From positions 1-7,864 of the forward strand of contig DATLYH010000126.1 in NCBI GenBank assembly GCA_035575035.1: DNA of 7,864 nucleotides, written 5' to 3'. The stretch comes from DATLYH01 sp035575035. Lineage in GTDB: Bacteria > Planctomycetota > Planctomycetia > Gemmatales > Gemmataceae. Every line of letters starts with the position of its first letter. The stretch's first letter is position 1. The notes below the pieces were generated by a model. The model did no database searches. It was not told the origin of the DNA and saw nothing but the letters and a program-made list of their open reading frames with translations. This document shows, one piece after another, positions 6,005-7,864 of the stretch. A program made the position numbers and the translations under genes.

Positions 6005-6091
6005 ATTGCAAATTGCAAATTGACCCACGACGTGAGTCGAGGTTACTTCCGGCAGCGGAATCCATCCGTTCTTCAATTTGCAATTTGCAAT
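6005..6091 (+). other. 19-bp inverted repeat with two internal hairpins; possible structured leader of the GT4 gene
   Basis: ATTGCAAATTGCAAATTGA (6005-6023) and its exact reverse complement (6073-6091) enclose 49 bases. These hold CGAC-GTGA-GTCG (6028-6039; GTGA is a GNRA tetraloop as RNA) and TTCCG-GCAG-CGGAA (6047-6060), giving a plausible three-way junction. The element ends 13 bases before the GT4 ATG, and the spacer is pyrimidine-rich with no Shine-Dalgarno. It is the most AT-rich point of the area. It could be a cis-regulatory RNA, an untranslated RNA, or a small palindromic repeat element. Confidence 0.55.
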
Positions 6092-6104
6092 TTCCCCCCT
6101 CGCA

Positions 6105-7346
6105 ATGAACCTTCTGTTCCTCGTCCACCGCGTCCCCTATCCGCCCGACAAGGGGGACCGCATCCGGACGTTCCACCTACTGAAGTACCTCGCCCGGCAT
6201 GCTGCGATCCACGTCGCTTGCCTGGCCGACGAGCCGGTTGGGGAGGAGGTGGTCGCAGCGTTGGGGCGGCTGTGCAAGCGGGTGGCGGTGGTGCCACTGG
6301 GAAGGTGGGCGCGCTGGGCGCGCGGCCTGGCCTCGCTGGCTGGCGGCAGCACGGTGACTGAAGGAGCCTTCCGATCGCCCGCCCTTGAACGGATCCTCCG
6401 TGACTGGACCAAGCAGACCCGCTTCGACATCGCCCTGGCCTCCGCCTCCAGCATGGTGCCGTACCTGCGGAGCGCGGCCTTGCGGGACGTGCCGGCGGTG
6501 ATTGACTTGATCGACGTGGATAGTCAGAAGTGGTTCGACTACGCCCATAGTCGGCGCGGCCCGCTGGCCTGGCTGTACCGCACCGAGGGGCGGCGACTGC
6601 GGCGGCTGGAGCGTGACCTGCCGACATGGGCCCGCGGAGTGATCCTGGTCAGCGAGGGCGAGGCCGAGCTTTACCGCACCTTTGGTGCCCCCGGCCCGGT
6701 GTATGCCGTTACCAACGGGGTGGACCTGGACTACTTCCACTTCCAGCCGGAAGCGAGCGAGCCGGCGTGTGTCTTCGTTGGGGCACTGGATTACCTGCCC
6801 AACGTCGAGGGCGCCTGCTGGTTCTGCGAGGAGGTCTGGCCGGTGCTGCATCGCCGTCGGCCGCAGGCGCGTTTCTACCTCGTGGGTCGCCGACCCACGC
6901 CAGCGGTGCAGCGGCTGGCGGGCCGGCCCGGAGTCGAGTTGGTCGGCCAGGTGCCCGACGTGCGCCCCTACCTGGGGCGTGCCGCGGTTGCTGTCGTCCC
7001 TTTGCGCATCGCCCGTGGGGTCCAGAACAAGGTCCTGGAGGCGCTGGCGATGGGCAAGGCCACCGTCGCCTCGCCCGAGTCGCTGGCCGGCCTCCGCGCC
7101 CGCCCCGGTACACACCTGTTGGCCGCGTCGTCGGCTTCCGAATGGGTTGAGGCGGTTGACCGACTCCTGGATGATGAGCCGTTGCGCCGGCAGCTTGGCG
7201 CGGCAGGACGGCGCTACGTCGAGGAGCACCACTGCTGGGACCGCTGTCTTGAGACCCTCGGGCCAATCCTGGGGCTGTCGGCGGCCAACGGCGCTGCGGG
7301 GCCAGCAGCCGGGGCGGCCCTCCTGACCGCCGAGGGGCCGAAGTGA
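6105..7346 (+). CDS. GT4 glycosyltransferase, TIGR03087-type exopolysaccharide sugar transferase
   Basis: A 413-residue retaining GT-B glycosyltransferase matching from memory the sugar transferase family associated with PEP-CTERM/exosortase (EpsH) systems. Visible family landmarks: N-terminal LVHRVPYPPDKGDRIRTFHL (6-25), DLIDVDSQKW (134-143), SEGEAELYRTF (183-193), TNGVDLDYF (203-211), VFVGALDYLPNVEG (223-236), VPDVRPYLGRA (283-293) and the donor-binding RIARGVQNKVLEALAM (301-316). It should add a sugar from a nucleotide donor to a growing glycan on the cytoplasmic side of the membrane. The start is ATG 6105; an earlier in-frame TTG at 6078 lies inside the inverted repeat arm and would add unrelated residues. 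There is no Shine-Dalgarno before the ATG, so initiation may depend on the upstream structure or be leaderless-like. After about residue 392 comes an Ala/Gly-rich tail. The ABC permease follows 96 bases later on the same strand. Confidence 0.93.
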   Translation: MNLLFLVHRVPYPPDKGDRIRTFHLLKYLARHAAIHVACLADEPVGEEVVAALGRLCKRVAVVPLGRWARWARGLASLAGGSTVTEGAFRSPALERILRDWTKQTRFDIALASASSMVPYLRSAALRDVPAVIDLIDVDSQKWFDYAHSRRGPLAWLYRTEGRRLRRLERDLPTWARGVILVSEGEAELYRTFGAPGPVYAVTNGVDLDYFHFQPEASEPACVFVGALDYLPNVEGACWFCEEVWPVLHRRRPQARFYLVGRRPTPAVQRLAGRPGVELVGQVPDVRPYLGRAAVAVVPLRIARGVQNKVLEALAMGKATVASPESLAGLRARPGTHLLAASSASEWVEAVDRLLDDEPLRRQLGAAGRRYVEEHHCWDRCLETLGPILGLSAANGAAGPAAGAALLTAEGPK

Positions 7347-7442
7347 GCTAGGCGAACCCGCGCCGTGCCTGGTGCTCGGCGGGGGGTATGAGACGGCTTC
7401 AGGCCGCGCCCGGAACCCAGGCCGTTCTGAAGAGGAGGCATC

Positions 7443-7864
7443 GTGAGTTCCACAGGTGAGACGCGCTGCGAGGAGAAACGGCCCGCCATCCACCCGGCGC
7501 CGGCCGAGCCGGGAGCCTCAGCAACCGAGAGCCAAGCCGGGAGCGTCGGCGGCCGATCCGAGCCGGAAGCGTCAGCGGCCGGAGAACCACCGTTGCTGGT
7601 CATCGAGCGGCGGACGGGCTGGCGGCTGTTGGACCTGGCGGAATTATGGCGCTTCCGGGAGCTTTTGTTTTTCCTCACCTGGCGGGACATCAAGGTCCGG
7701 TACAAGCAGACCGTGCTGGGCGCCGCTTGGGCCGTGTTGCAACCTTTGGCCACCACAGTGGTCTTCACTGTCTTTCTGGGCGGGCTCGCCCAGGTGCCGG
7801 CCGGCGCCTGGCAGGACAAGTACCCGCTGTTCGTCTTCGCGGGAATGCTACCCTGGACCTTCCT
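7443..7864 (+). CDS. ABC-2 type polysaccharide export permease, partial (N-terminus)
   Basis: The frame opens at GTG 7443, with AGGAGG (7433-7438) four bases upstream, and runs off the right edge after 140 codons. Residues 51-140 show the hallmark N-terminus of Wzm/RfbA/TagG permeases: an amphipathic interface helix with LAELWRFRELLFFLTWRDIK (65-84), VRYKQTVLGAAWAVLQP (85-101), a first membrane helix at about 92-115, a short loop, and YPLFVFAGMLPWTF (127-140). Such permeases pair with an ATPase (Wzt-like) to export lipid-linked polysaccharide across the inner membrane; the ATPase gene is expected just beyond the window. Residues 1-50 are an unusual low-complexity acidic/Ala/Ser-rich extension with three 9-residue repeats. 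A later start inside the extension cannot be excluded, though the ribosome site favours the GTG. Confidence 0.92.
   Translation, partial: MSSTGETRCEEKRPAIHPAPAEPGASATESQAGSVGGRSEPEASAAGEPPLLVIERRTGWRLLDLAELWRFRELLFFLTWRDIKVRYKQTVLGAAWAVLQPLATTVVFTVFLGGLAQVPAGAWQDKYPLFVFAGMLPWTF
7506..7586 (+). repeat. three 27-bp tandem units in the permease N-terminus
   Basis: Units 7506-7532, 7533-7559 and 7560-7586 encode EPGASATES, QAGSVGGRS and EPEASAAGE. They are imperfect in DNA and protein, keep the frame, and make up most of the disordered cytoplasmic extension. Confidence 0.75.

Larger units (their letters stand above)
4317..6104. other. 1.8-kb gene-free, structure-rich intergenic region
   Basis: No frame here shows a recognisable domain, a good ribosome site with sustained length, or sequence typical of a protein; the frames present are short and Pro/Arg/Gly-rich as expected by chance in GC-rich DNA. 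It separates the divergent GT2 (minus) and GT4 (plus) genes and must hold both promoters, but I cannot place either with confidence. It contains hairpins at 4492-4507 (GTTAAG/CTTAAC, loop GCTG), 4711-4749, 5122-5138, 5189-5239, 5277-5291, 5587-5601 (CCGGTC/GACCGG, loop TGT) and 5778-5808, a palindrome at 5475-5500, paired CCGCGG sites at 5524-5541, the direct repeats at 5867-5992 and the inverted repeat at 6005-6091. It may encode untranslated RNA or be an accumulation of decayed repeat elements. Confidence 0.6.

Noticed and set aside
6078..6104. TTG start nine codons before the GT4 ATG
   Set aside because: It lies in the inverted-repeat arm, has no ribosome site, and family members begin at MNLLFLVHR-like sequence.
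7397..7432. CTTCAG/CTGAAG inverted repeat before the permease ribosome site
   Set aside because: Only six pairs with a long unpaired loop; too weak to call a regulatory structure.
6177..7493. 438-codon minus-strand frame
   Set aside because: It is antisense to the clear GT4 gene and results from GC-rich codon bias.

Overview
The window is GC-rich bacterial DNA that most resembles a planctomycete, probably of the Gemmataceae or a relative. This is inferred from gene style: an ECF sigma/anti-sigma pair in front of a large secreted protein of unknown family, a lineage-type small basic protein, an ABC-2 permease with a long low-complexity N-terminus, and many palindromic intergenic repeats. No rRNA or tRNA gene is visible to confirm it.

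Left part (1-2650, minus strand): a compact three-gene operon. An ECF sigma factor (2650-2021) overlaps by an ATGA junction a membrane-anchored zinc-finger anti-sigma factor (2024-1308). After 31 bases comes a signal-peptide protein (1276 to beyond base 1) that runs off the window. This is the layout of an envelope-sensing regulatory module.

Middle (2651-4316, minus strand): a spacer with a perfect 22-bp palindrome and a strong GC hairpin, an 84-residue protein of unknown function with its own sigma-70-like promoter, and a GT2 glycosyltransferase with two C-terminal membrane segments. The glycosyltransferase has no usable ATG, GTG or TTG start. A perfect Shine-Dalgarno sequence sits six bases before an ATT codon in the right frame, so translation probably starts at ATT.

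Gap (4317-6104): about 1.8 kb with no convincing gene, but dense in hairpins, palindromes and short repeats. It ends in an 87-base inverted-repeat structure that can fold as a three-way junction directly before the next gene.

Right part (6105-7864, plus strand): a GT4 glycosyltransferase of the TIGR03087 type (sugar transferase associated with PEP-CTERM/exosortase and exopolysaccharide systems), then the start of an ABC-2 polysaccharide-export permease cut by the window edge. With the divergent GT2 enzyme this looks like the edge of an exopolysaccharide synthesis and export locus: glycosyltransferases build the glycan at the cytoplasmic face and the ABC transporter moves it out.

The least explained content is the non-coding DNA: a dispersed palindromic repeat family placed just upstream of start codons, and the structured leader of the GT4 gene. 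No CRISPR array, complete insertion sequence, phage gene or recognisable defence system is present.
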